Source: an uncultured Eubacteriales bacterium
GTDB taxonomy: Bacteria; Bacillota; Clostridia; Oscillospirales; Oscillospiraceae
Assembly (NCBI GenBank): GCA_900544705.1
Contig: UQWH01000051.1
Location: forward strand, 1-13,800
Reading direction: 5' to 3'
Length of the DNA stretch: 13,800 bases
Under the pieces are notes generated by a model, which made no database searches, had not been told where the DNA came from, and was given only the letters and a program-made list of their open reading frames with translations. The first letter of the stretch is position 1. Every line of letters begins with the position of its first letter. Both the position numbers and the translations under genes were made by a program. This document shows, in pieces, positions 1-6,161 of this stretch.

Positions 1-114
1 GCAGCGATCAAAATTGCAAAATAATACTACAAATATTGATTTTGCAATTTTGTGGTCAGCATGTCAAAAAAGTCCTTTTGGACTTTTTTGACATGCTGAC
101 CACCGGAACGGTGG
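1..114. repeat. Structured intergenic repeat, copy 1
   Basis: This non-coding block just downstream of the thioredoxin gene folds as consecutive hairpins. The first is AT-rich: 9-22 (CAAAATTGCAAAAT) pairs perfectly with 39-52, leaving a 16-base loop that begins AATACTACAA. The second is a 24-bp perfect stem, 52-75 with 80-103, closed by a TTTT loop. A third small one is CCACCG-GAA-CGGTGG (100-114), which shares bases with the outer end of the second. A second copy with the same architecture lies at 6162-6259. The T-rich arm may also terminate thioredoxin transcription. No ORF or transposase is present. Whether it acts as RNA or DNA is unknown; the copy may extend left of the window. Confidence 0.85.
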
Positions 115-120
115 TTATCC

Positions 121-441
121 TCACGTGTTCAGCCCGAAATGACGGACGATCTCCTCCGCGGAGCGGACACCGCTGAGCTGCGTTTCCACCCGGCCGCCGT
201 TCAGAAGGACGAGCGTCGGGACGCTCATGATCCGGAAGCGCTGCGCGAGCAGCGGCTCGGCATCGACATCCGTCTTGCAGAATTTACACGTGCCGCCATA
301 TTGTGCGGCCAGCGCCTCTACCGTGGGCGCGAGCGCCTTGCAGGGGCCGCACCATGCCGCATAGAAGTCGATCAGCACCGGCCTGTCAGCGCGCTCGACC
401 TCTGCGGCGTAGTTTTCTTCCGTAAGAACCGTAATATTCAT
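121..441 (-). CDS. trxA: Thioredoxin
   Basis: A 106-residue cytoplasmic thioredoxin, the usual family length, which reduces protein disulfides and is itself recharged by thioredoxin reductase. The active site WCGPC is at residues 30-34 (C31, C34) and the cis-proline loop is SVPT (P75). The start at 441 is chosen because AAAGGA lies about 12 bases upstream; an upstream in-frame ATG (453) would sit almost on top of that site and add only four residues. Odd feature: a second CxxC (C52, C55) in the strand before the DVD loop, where most thioredoxins have no cysteines. It is divergent from deoC and followed by the hairpin repeat at 1-114, which may serve as its terminator. A TATTAT box at 468-473 could be its -10, but no good -35 is visible. 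Confidence 0.93.
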   Translation of the reverse strand: MNITVLTEENYAAEVERADRPVLIDFYAAWCGPCKALAPTVEALAAQYGGTCKFCKTDVDAEPLLAQRFRIMSVPTLVLLNGGRVETQLSGVRSAEEIVRHFGLNT

Positions 442-506
442 TGGAAATCCCATCCTTTCTTCTGCACATAATATGCGCGATCTGTGTCGTTTTATCCGTC
501 GGCCGA

Positions 507-535
507 TTGACAGTTTCCGGGGAATATGGTATACT
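507..535 (+). promoter_or_regulatory. Sigma-A promoter of deoC
   Basis: TTGACA (507-512), a 17-base spacer, then TATACT (530-535) with an extended -10 TG at 527-528. This is nearly consensus for the housekeeping sigma factor and predicts a start near 542, giving a leader of about 29 bases before deoC. No obvious operator palindrome is seen. Confidence 0.85.
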
Positions 536-570
536 TTGAGCAGTACTGAAAAGAAAGGAACGATACGTTC

Positions 571-1305
571 ATGGATATCCAGAAACTGATCGAAGAAGTC
601 ACGCAGGAGGTCGCAGAGGCGCCCCGCGCGCCGGAGCCTATGGCCGACAGCTTTGCGCCGGCGGATATGCCCAAGTATATCGACCACACCTATCTGAAGC
701 CGCAGGCCAGTCTGGAGGACATCCGCCGCATCTGCGACGAGGCGAAGAAGTTCAAGACCGCCAGCGTCTGCGTCAACCCGTCTTATATTGAATTTGTCGC
801 CCAGCAGCTCGCCGGCACCGACGTTACGCCCTGCTGCGTCGTCGCGTTCCCGCTCGGCGCCTGTACGCCGGAGGTCAAGGCGTTTGAGGCCTTTGACGCC
901 GTGCAGCACGGTGCGCGCGAGGTGGACATGGTCATCAACATTGGCGCGGTCAAGTCCGGCGACTGGAAGCTCGTCAAGCGCGACATCGAAGCCGTGGTCA
1001 ATGCGGTCAAGGGCCGCGCAAAGGTCAAGGTCATCATTGAGACCTGCCTGCTGACCGACGAGGAGAAGGTCAAGGCCTGCGCAGTCGCCAAGCTGGCGGG
1101 CGCGGACTTCGTCAAGACCTCCACCGGCTTCTCCACCGGCGGCGCGAAGGTCGAGGACATCCGTCTGATGCGCGAAACGGTCGGCCCGGAACTGGGCGTC
1201 AAGGCCTCCGGCGGCATCCACAGCTATGAGGAAGCGGTCGCCATGCTCAAGGCCGGCGCAAGCCGTCTGGGCGCAAGCGCCACCCTCAAGATCATGGAAG
1301 GCTGA
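571..1305 (+). CDS. deoC: Deoxyribose-phosphate aldolase
   Basis: DERA cleaves 2-deoxyribose-5-phosphate to glyceraldehyde-3-phosphate and acetaldehyde, the last step in deoxynucleoside catabolism. The 244-residue protein has the TIM-barrel landmarks: YIDHTYLKP (36-43), the EVDMVIN strand with D119, the Schiff-base lysine in FVKTSTGF (K182) and the second catalytic lysine in VKASGGI (K211). The core starts around residue 33; the first ~30 residues are an Ala/Pro/Glu-rich extension not needed for the barrel. AAAGGA (554-559) lies about 11 bases before the ATG. It is monocistronic: own promoter at 507-535 and a strong terminator directly behind it. Other deo genes (phosphorylases, phosphopentomutase) are not adjacent. 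Confidence 0.96.
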   Translation: MDIQKLIEEVTQEVAEAPRAPEPMADSFAPADMPKYIDHTYLKPQASLEDIRRICDEAKKFKTASVCVNPSYIEFVAQQLAGTDVTPCCVVAFPLGACTPEVKAFEAFDAVQHGAREVDMVINIGAVKSGDWKLVKRDIEAVVNAVKGRAKVKVIIETCLLTDEEKVKACAVAKLAGADFVKTSTGFSTGGAKVEDIRLMRETVGPELGVKASGGIHSYEEAVAMLKAGASRLGASATLKIMEG

Positions 1306-1316
1306 GCAGAATTTAC

Positions 1317-1351
1317 AAAAAAGAGGACGTGTTTTCACGTCCTCTTTTTTT
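1317..1351. terminator. Bidirectional terminator between deoC and ABC ATPase
   Basis: The stem GAGGACGTG (1323-1331) pairs with CACGTCCTC (1336-1344) around a TTTT loop. It is flanked by A6 on the left and T7 on the right, so a U-tract follows the hairpin on either strand. It serves deoC (plus) and the convergent transporter operon (minus), whose last stop codon (1350-1352) overlaps its end. Confidence 0.93.
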
Positions 1352-2084
1352 ACAGAAATCTGGAAAGAAACTCTCGCGTTTTGGCCTGCTGCGGATGGGA
1401 GAAGAGCGCCTCCGGTGCGCCGGATTCACAGATCAGGCCCTCGTCCATAAAGACGACATTGGTAGAAACGTCCCGCGCGAAGGCCATTTCATGCGTGACG
1501 ACGAGCATGGTCAGCCCCTCCTGCGCAAGCTCCCGCATGACGTTCAGAACCTCGCCGACCATCTGCGGGTCAAGCGCGCTGGTCGGCTCGTCGAAGAGCA
1601 GGACCTCCGGTTCCATCGCCAGCGCGCGGGCGATGGCCACGCGCTGCTTCTGCCCGCCGGAGAGCTGTGCGGGCTTAGCGTGGATGTAGGGCGCCATGCC
1701 GACCTTGGTCAGGTACTTCATGGCGACTTCCTCGGCCTCGCGGCGGCTGCGCTTCAGAACGGACATCTGTCCGGTGACGCAGTTGTTCAGCGCCGTCATG
1801 TTGTTAAAAAGATTGAAGCTCTGAAAAACCATGCCGACCTTGGTGCGGTACTTGGCAAGATCAAGGTCGCGGCTCGTGATGTCCTTGCCGTGGTAGAGGA
1901 TCTGCCCGGCGGTCGGGGCTTCCAGCAAATTGATGCAGCGCAGCATCGTGCTCTTGCCGGAGCCGGAGGCGCCGATGATGCTCAGCACCTCGCCCTTTTC
2001 CACGCTCAGGCTGATGTCACGCAGAACCTGATGCGTTCCAAACTGCTTTTGCAGATGGATCAGCTCGATTACCTTTTCAGCCAT
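1350..2084 (-). CDS. Polar amino acid ABC transporter ATPase (probably lysine)
   Basis: A 244-residue GlnQ/HisP-type ATPase that drives uptake through the permease encoded just upstream. Walker A GASGSGKST is at 38-46, the Q-loop glutamine at 88, the signature LSGGQ at 141-145, Walker B LLFDEP at 162-167 and the switch histidine H198. The start at 2084 is chosen because AGGGAGG lies 9 bases upstream and the ORF begins with a typical family N-terminus; a longer reading to 2207 would run back over the permease gene in another frame. It overlaps the permease stop by 8 bases, so translation is probably coupled. Lysine as substrate is inferred from the lysine riboswitch at the head of the operon; sequence alone says only polar amino acid family. 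Confidence 0.95.
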   Translation of the reverse strand: MAEKVIELIHLQKQFGTHQVLRDISLSVEKGEVLSIIGASGSGKSTMLRCINLLEAPTAGQILYHGKDITSRDLDLAKYRTKVGMVFQSFNLFNNMTALNNCVTGQMSVLKRSRREAEEVAMKYLTKVGMAPYIHAKPAQLSGGQKQRVAIARALAMEPEVLLFDEPTSALDPQMVGEVLNVMRELAQEGLTMLVVTHEMAFARDVSTNVVFMDEGLICESGAPEALFSHPQQAKTREFLSRFL

Positions 2085-2853
2085 GTTGTTCGTCCTCCCT
2101 GCGGATGTGAATCTCGGCATTGCTGTCGCTCTGCGAGCCGAAGATGGTGTAGCTGCCCTTGCCATCCAGCTTCTTCTCCACGAGGCGCAGCAGGCGCGTG
2201 ACGGCAAAGGTCAGGATGAAATACAGCACGCAGACGACCAGATAGGTCTGGAAGGTCTGAAAATTCTGCCGCTTGATGATGCCGGCGAAGTAATAAAGCT
2301 CCGTCACACCGATGACGTTCAGCACGGAGGTGTCCTTGATGTTGATGACAAACTCGTTGCTGACCGAGGGCAGAATGTTGCGCAGTACCTGCGGCAGGAT
2401 GACCTTGCGCATGGTCTGGCCGTGGGTCATGCCGATGGACAGCGCGCCCTCAAACTGGCCGCGGTCGATGGAGATGATGCCGCCGCGGACGATCTCGGCC
2501 ATGTATGCGCCTGTGTTGATCGACACGATCAGGATGCCGGAGGGGAGCAGCGGCAGTGTGCTGCCGCCGGTCGCAAAGGCGTAGCCCCAGTAGATGACCA
2601 TGGCCTGCACCATCATGGGCGTGCCGCGGAAAATTTCCACATAGCAGGCGATCAGGCCGTTCAGCAGTCTGCGCAGAAAGCGCACAAAGCCGTGCACCGG
2701 CAGCGGCGCGGTGCGCACGACGCCGGTCAGCAGGCCGATGGCCAGACCGGCCAGTGTGCCGGTCAGGGCGATGAGCATGGTGTTGCCGATGCCCTGCAAA
2801 AGCTGGGGGGAATACTTCAGAAAAATCTGAAGAACATCATTCAGAAAGCTCAT
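2077..2853 (-). CDS. Polar amino acid ABC transporter permease (HisM/GlnP-type)
   Basis: A 258-residue inner-membrane permease of the polar amino acid family. The N-terminal half contains the GIGNTMLIALTGTLAG segment typical of HisMQ proteins, with about five hydrophobic helices overall. The cytoplasmic EAA loop that docks on the ATPase is EGALSIGMTHGQTMRKVILPQ (around 134-154). The tail after residue ~235 is hydrophilic (GSQSDSNAEIHIRREDEQHG end) and longer than usual. GGAGG sits a few bases before the ATG, in the 12-base gap after the binding-protein gene. It is the only permease in the operon, so it probably works as a homodimer. Confidence 0.94.
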   Translation of the reverse strand: MSFLNDVLQIFLKYSPQLLQGIGNTMLIALTGTLAGLAIGLLTGVVRTAPLPVHGFVRFLRRLLNGLIACYVEIFRGTPMMVQAMVIYWGYAFATGGSTLPLLPSGILIVSINTGAYMAEIVRGGIISIDRGQFEGALSIGMTHGQTMRKVILPQVLRNILPSVSNEFVINIKDTSVLNVIGVTELYYFAGIIKRQNFQTFQTYLVVCVLYFILTFAVTRLLRLVEKKLDGKGSYTIFGSQSDSNAEIHIRREDEQHG

Positions 2854-2865
2854 ATTTTCCTCCGA

Positions 2866-3744
2866 TTACTTGCGGATGATGACGACCAGATTGGATTCGT
2901 AATAGGTCTGCGTGAAGTCGATCTCCGCTTCGCGCTCCGCGGTGGGGCTCATGCCGGCGATGATCGCGTCGATCGAACCGGATTCCAGCGCGGGCAGGAG
3001 GGAGTCCCAATTGATGGAGTAGATCTCCAGCGCGAGGCCGAGCTTGTTTGCGACGTACTGCGCGACCTGCACGTCGTAGCCGTTGGCATACAGGCCGTTC
3101 TTGCCCTCGCCGCTGATCGGGACGCAGCCGGGCGTCGTGCCGTCCATATCCGTCCAGTTGTAGGGCTCGTAGGCGCACTCCATGCCGACTCTCAGGGTGC
3201 CGGTGGGATTTGCGGGCGCCTCGCTTTGCAGGGCGAAGGCGTCGATCTCCTGCCCGGCAGAGATCGCGACGATCTGCTCCATCAGCTCCTTGCGCTGGGC
3301 ATCGGTGATGGTGTCGAGCACGGCGTTGATCTCGTCGCGCATGGGCGAGCCGTCCTTCAGGCCGATGGCGATGCCGACGTCCGCCGCGGTTGCGGTGAAG
3401 CCGGTGTCGTTGTTGACCAGGGGAATGTAGGTCAGGGTGTCGTCTGCGCCGCAGACGGAAAGGGCCGTCGGCTCTTCCGCGATGTAGCCGTCGATCGCGC
3501 CGCTCTTGAGCGCGGTGAGAAGGTCGGAGAACTCCGGATAGGTGGAAGCCTGCACGTCCTCGATCTGGCTGAGGGCCGTTTCGTGGAAGGTGCCGCTCTG
3601 CGCGGCGATCTTCGCGCCCTTCAGGTCTGCGAGGGACTTGGCGTTCTTCAGATCGACGGAGCTGCCGCCGCCGCAGCCGGTGAAGAGGGCGGCGCAGAGC
3701 GCGAGGGTAAGCAGTACGGTGATCATTCTTGTCATGGTTGTCAT
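2866..3744 (-). CDS. Amino acid ABC transporter binding lipoprotein with permuted lobes
   Basis: A 292-residue family 3 solute-binding lipoprotein, probably for lysine. It has a signal peptide with hydrophobic core LLTLALCAALF and lipobox FTGC (C24). The lobe order is reversed. Residues ~35-163 (SLADLKGAKIAAQSGT through the ADVGIAIGLKDGS hinge strand and the following helices) match the second lobe and C-terminal part of normal members. Residues ~183-292 (TLRVGMECAYEPYNW, NGYDVQVAQYVANKLG, GSIDAIIAGMSPT, FTQTYYESNLVVIIRK) match the first lobe. About 20 linker residues (164-182) join old C- and N-termini. The start at 3744 is set by AAAGGAG at 3754-3760; the in-frame ATG at 3765 lies upstream of this site. 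First gene of the operon behind the lysine riboswitch. Confidence 0.93.
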   Translation of the reverse strand: MTTMTRMITVLLTLALCAALFTGCGGGSSVDLKNAKSLADLKGAKIAAQSGTFHETALSQIEDVQASTYPEFSDLLTALKSGAIDGYIAEEPTALSVCGADDTLTYIPLVNNDTGFTATAADVGIAIGLKDGSPMRDEINAVLDTITDAQRKELMEQIVAISAGQEIDAFALQSEAPANPTGTLRVGMECAYEPYNWTDMDGTTPGCVPISGEGKNGLYANGYDVQVAQYVANKLGLALEIYSINWDSLLPALESGSIDAIIAGMSPTAEREAEIDFTQTYYESNLVVIIRK

Positions 3745-3770
3745 TTGAATTCGCTCCTTTTGCATAATAA

Positions 3771-3804
3771 TAAGCCTGCGACCCGAAACGGTATCGCAGG
3801 CTTA
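3771..3804 (-). terminator. Riboswitch expression-platform hairpin
   Basis: TAAGCCTGCGA (3771-3781) pairs perfectly with TCGCAGGCTTA (3794-3804); the loop itself holds a CCG/CGG mini-stem. Read on the minus strand the stem is followed by UUAUUAUUAU, a weak U-rich tract, then the ribosome binding site of the binding-protein gene. It lies between the lysine aptamer and the gene, as expected for a ligand-controlled terminator. The interrupted U-tract leaves attenuation efficiency uncertain. Confidence 0.7.
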
Positions 3805-3828
3805 AAGAGAAGAAACTCCGAATTTGCC

Positions 3829-4000
3829 TTTGATAGCGCTCCACATCCGAAAATGTGACAGTCCAGCGTCTGTTCGACGCAGTCCCAGCAGCCCTACGGC
3901 GGCAACCGTAACGCAACTTCGGCGGATTTGCCTTTCGCCCATGAACGCTTGCCGGCGTATTCCATGGGGTAATCATCGCATCCGCGACCTCTATCAGGTG
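3829..4000 (-). promoter_or_regulatory. Lysine riboswitch (L box) aptamer
   Basis: Read on the minus strand, the RNA carries the L-box core in order: GAUAGAGGU-CGCG at the 5' end (3995 downward), GGCGAAAGGCAAAUCCGCCGA in the middle, CUGGGACUG, and GGACUGUCAC through GGAGCGCUAUC at the 3' end. The P1 stem forms between GAUAG (3991-3995) and CUAUC (3832-3836). These match the conserved segments of the Bacillus lysC leader. Binding of lysine should shut off the downstream transporter operon, probably through the hairpin at 3771-3804. Assignment is from memory of the consensus, not from a covariance search, but the match is extensive. Confidence 0.92.
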
Positions 4001-4018
4001 CTGTCTTATTTTTTCTCT

Positions 4019-4047
4019 ATTGTACACCGGGCAGGCGCGCTTGTCAA
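4019..4047 (-). promoter_or_regulatory. Sigma-A promoter of the lysine transporter operon
   Basis: On the minus strand TTGACA (4047-4042), 17 bases, then TACAAT (4024-4019), predicting a start near 4012 just upstream of the lysine aptamer. A GCAGGC/GCCTGC inverted repeat (4031-4036 and 4049-4054) brackets the -35 and may be an operator or chance. The 4048-4183 stretch behind it, downstream of the methyltransferase gene, shows a GC-rich hairpin (4117-4133) without a U-tract and no gene. Confidence 0.87.
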
Positions 4048-4183
4048 TGCCTGCGCGAATATTTATTCAGAAAAAAGTCAGCTTTTACCGTCCAACGGTG
4101 TCCGGACTGTCGGCCTGCGCCGGATCGCGGCGCCCACGCCGTGCGCTTAGAGCACACAAAAATGGATGAAACGGTGCAGCAAT

Positions 4184-4999
4184 TCAGCGGCGGTGACAGA
4201 CGCCAAGCTGATAGAAGGCCACGGCGCTGGCGGCGGCGACGTTCAGTGAGTCCACGCCGTGCATCATGGGGATGCGGACGGTATAATCGCAGGCTGCGAT
4301 GGTCTGCGGGGCAAGTCCGTCGCCCTCCGTACCGAGCACGACGGCGAGCTTTTCCTCGGCTTCCAATCGCGGGTCCGCAATGTGCAGGGAATCGTCACGC
4401 AGTGCCATGGCAGCGGTGCGGAAACCGTGATCGTGCAGAAAATCCGTCCACCGCTCGGGCAGATAGGCCCACGGCGCCTGAAAGACTGTGCCCATGCTCA
4501 CACGCAGCGCGCGGCGGTAGAGGGGGTCGCTCCCTGCGCTGGTCAGCAGAACGGCTTCCATGCCGAGCGCGGCGGCGGAGCGGAAGATGGCGCCCAGATT
4601 GGTGGGGTTCATGACGTTTTCCAGCACGGCGATGCGGCGGGCGTTTTTGCAGACCGATTCCGGCGTGGGAAGCTGCGGCCGCCGCATGGCGCAGAGCATC
4701 CCACGCGTCAGATGGAAGCCCGTGATCTGTGTCAGCACGTCCAGCTCCGACACGTAGACCGGGACGCCGGGGCAGCGCGCCAGAGTTTCTCTCGCCTTTC
4801 CGTCCACGTGCTTGCGCTCCATCAGAAAGGAGACCGGCACACAGCCGGCGTCCAGCGCACGCCCGATGACCAGCGGGCTTTCTGCGATGAACAGCGCATT
4901 GGCCGGGTCGGCGCGGTTGACGAGCTGATTTTCTGTCAGTCGTGCGTAGACATCCAGCTCCGGCGCCGCAAAATCTGTGATCTCAAAAATCTGGGACAT
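4184..4999 (-). CDS. SpoU/TrmH-family RNA methyltransferase
   Basis: A 271-residue SPOUT-fold enzyme that probably 2'-O-methylates tRNA or rRNA using S-adenosylmethionine. The N-terminal ~110 residues form the substrate-binding part (ALFIAESPLVIGRALDAG region, around 35-52). The catalytic domain shows the three family motifs: NPTNLGAIFRSAAALG (131-146, with the conserved Asn and Arg), LGTEGDGL (222-229) and IPMMHGVDSLNVAAASAVA (243-261), which build the knotted cofactor site. The start at 4999 has GGAGG about 9 bases upstream. The exact target nucleotide cannot be deduced from sequence. It has its own promoter at 5029-5057 and is divergent from the YitT-family gene. No clear U-tract terminator follows it. 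Confidence 0.92.
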   Translation of the reverse strand: MSQIFEITDFAAPELDVYARLTENQLVNRADPANALFIAESPLVIGRALDAGCVPVSFLMERKHVDGKARETLARCPGVPVYVSELDVLTQITGFHLTRGMLCAMRRPQLPTPESVCKNARRIAVLENVMNPTNLGAIFRSAAALGMEAVLLTSAGSDPLYRRALRVSMGTVFQAPWAYLPERWTDFLHDHGFRTAAMALRDDSLHIADPRLEAEEKLAVVLGTEGDGLAPQTIAACDYTVRIPMMHGVDSLNVAAASAVAFYQLGVCHRR

Positions 5000-5028
5000 T
5001 CCTTGATTCCTCCGATTCCGTTTCCTTT

Positions 5029-5057
5029 ATTATAATAAAGTCTGACGAAAAAAGCAA
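5029..5057 (-). promoter_or_regulatory. Promoter of the SpoU methyltransferase gene
   Basis: On the minus strand TTGCTT (5057-5052), a 17-base spacer and a perfect TATAAT (5034-5029). It predicts a short leader of about 22 bases ahead of the gene's ribosome binding site. Confidence 0.7.
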
Positions 5058-5096
5058 ATACAACATACGGCACCTTGAGAAAAAGAAAAGTTGCTG

Positions 5097-5125
5097 TTGA
5101 CTTTTCAACAAAATCCTGTTATATA
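5097..5125 (+). promoter_or_regulatory. Promoter of the YitT-family gene
   Basis: TTGACT (5097-5102), 17 bases, then TATATA (5120-5125), followed about 25 bases later by the gene's AGGGAG ribosome binding site. It diverges from the promoter at 5029-5057. Confidence 0.7.
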
Positions 5126-5156
5126 TGTGTGTGTACTATAGACAGGGAGTGCGGAT

Positions 5157-6029
5157 ATGAAGAGAATTCTATGTCATGTAAAACAGTACACAGTTATTAT
5201 CCTGTGCGCGATCTTACTTGGTGTCAGTTATCATCTTTTTATTTTTCCAAACCAGTTTGCGCCGGCGGGCATCCCAGGTATTGCGACAATTATTCAGTAT
5301 CTGTTTGATTTCAAGGTTGGATATATGAATATCATTGTGAATATCCCGCTGCTGCTTCTGACTTTTTTCATCATCGGTCGAAAATATACCGTCCGCTCGG
5401 CGGTGTTCTCGGCGGTGTTTTCGGTTGTTCTGCTGCTGATGTACCGGCTGCCGCTGGAGCCGTATATCTATGTGACCGCCAACGGAACGAGCAAAATCCT
5501 CGCACCTGTGGCGGCGGGCGTGATTAGCGGTTTCTGCTATGGCTGCGTGATGCGCTTGGGCGGCAGCACCGGCGGTACCGATCTGGTTGCCGCACTGATC
5601 CATCACAAATATCCGGAATACAACCTCGTGTGGGTCATTTTCGGCATCAACGCCGTTGTTGCGGGGATCTCCTATGTGGTCTACGACTTCAAGATTGAGC
5701 CGGTCATTTTGTGCCTGGTCTACTGCTTTATCTCCGGCCGCGTCAGCGATGCGATGCTCAAGGGCTTCAAGGAAGCGGTCAAGTTTGAGATCATCACCGA
5801 CCAGCCGGACGAGCTGGCGGACGCTTTGATGAAGCGCCTGAGGCACGGTGTGACGGAGGTCCCGGCCATCGGCGGATTCACGCACCAGAACAAGACCATG
5901 CTGATCTGCGTCATCAATAAACACCAGATCGTCGAATTCCAGCGCGTGATGCAGCGCTTCCCCAATTCCTTTGCGTATCTTTCCAGCGTCAAGGAAACGA
6001 TGGGAAACTTCAAGAAAATCAAACACTGA
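5157..6029 (+). CDS. YitT-family membrane protein (DUF161/DUF2179)
   Basis: A 290-residue inner-membrane protein of unknown biochemical role. The N-terminal two thirds hold five to six membrane segments (about 12-30, 57-74, 80-96, 115-134, 157-176, 181-195). The family's signature glycine-rich loop GGSTGGTD lies at 135-142, and the conserved PNQFAPAGIPGIATI at 31-45. The cytoplasmic C-terminal domain (about 207-290, from FEIITDQPDELADALM through GVTEVPAIGGF to the VKETMG end) matches the DUF2179 domain usually attached to this family. The start at 5157 follows AGGGAG by 7 bases. Single gene; downstream it faces the hairpin-rich region and the convergent mgtE. Confidence 0.93.
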   Translation: MKRILCHVKQYTVIILCAILLGVSYHLFIFPNQFAPAGIPGIATIIQYLFDFKVGYMNIIVNIPLLLLTFFIIGRKYTVRSAVFSAVFSVVLLLMYRLPLEPYIYVTANGTSKILAPVAAGVISGFCYGCVMRLGGSTGGTDLVAALIHHKYPEYNLVWVIFGINAVVAGISYVVYDFKIEPVILCLVYCFISGRVSDAMLKGFKEAVKFEIITDQPDELADALMKRLRHGVTEVPAIGGFTHQNKTMLICVINKHQIVEFQRVMQRFPNSFAYLSSVKETMGNFKKIKH

Positions 6030-6039
6030 TACATAGAAA

Positions 6040-6067
6040 GGGCGTTCCGGTCGCGCCGGAGCGCCCC
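6040..6067. repeat. 27-base GC-rich hairpin, first copy
   Basis: GGGCGTTCCGG (6040-6050) pairs with CCGGAGCGCCC (6056-6066) with one G-U wobble and a TCGCG loop. The identical 27 bases recur at 6260-6286. It starts 10 bases after the YitT-family stop codon and could help stop transcription or protect the 3' end, though no clean U-tract follows. Confidence 0.85.
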
Positions 6068-6117
6068 AGTTTGTCTAAAAACCACTCAGCCAAAGTATTC
6101 GGAGGGAAGGAAAGAGT

Positions 6118-6144
6118 GAAAGGGAACCGTCAGGGTTCCCTTTC
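6118..6144. terminator. Hairpin, possible bidirectional terminator
   Basis: GAAAGGGAACC (6118-6128) pairs perfectly with GGTTCCCTTTC (6134-6144) around a GTCAG loop. The 3' arm ends in TTT on both strands but lacks a long U-tract, so it is at best a moderate terminator for the YitT-family transcript. Confidence 0.5.
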
Positions 6145-6161
6145 GCGTTCAATAGCCCGCC

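Noticed and set aside
121..1338. 405-codon minus-strand open frame extending thioredoxin upstream
   Set aside because: The upstream part lies antisense to deoC and crosses its promoter; only the last 106 codons are thioredoxin, with a proper ribosome binding site at their start.
2083..3858. 591-codon plus-strand open frame
   Set aside because: It is the antisense shadow of the permease and binding-protein genes in GC-rich DNA; its product resembles no family and has no ribosome binding site logic.
3829..4000. T-box leader before the amino acid transporter
   Set aside because: No T-box antiterminator sequence (UGGNACCGCG-like) is present, whereas lysine-riboswitch core segments are.
2837..4027. 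396-codon minus-strand frame over the binding protein gene and riboswitch
   Set aside because: Arg-rich out-of-frame translation that covers the lysine riboswitch and promoter; the real gene is in another frame.
4117..4133. GCGCCG-GATCG-CGGCGC hairpin as terminator of the SpoU methyltransferase gene
   Set aside because: No U-tract on either strand and it lies over 50 bases past the stop; not convincing.
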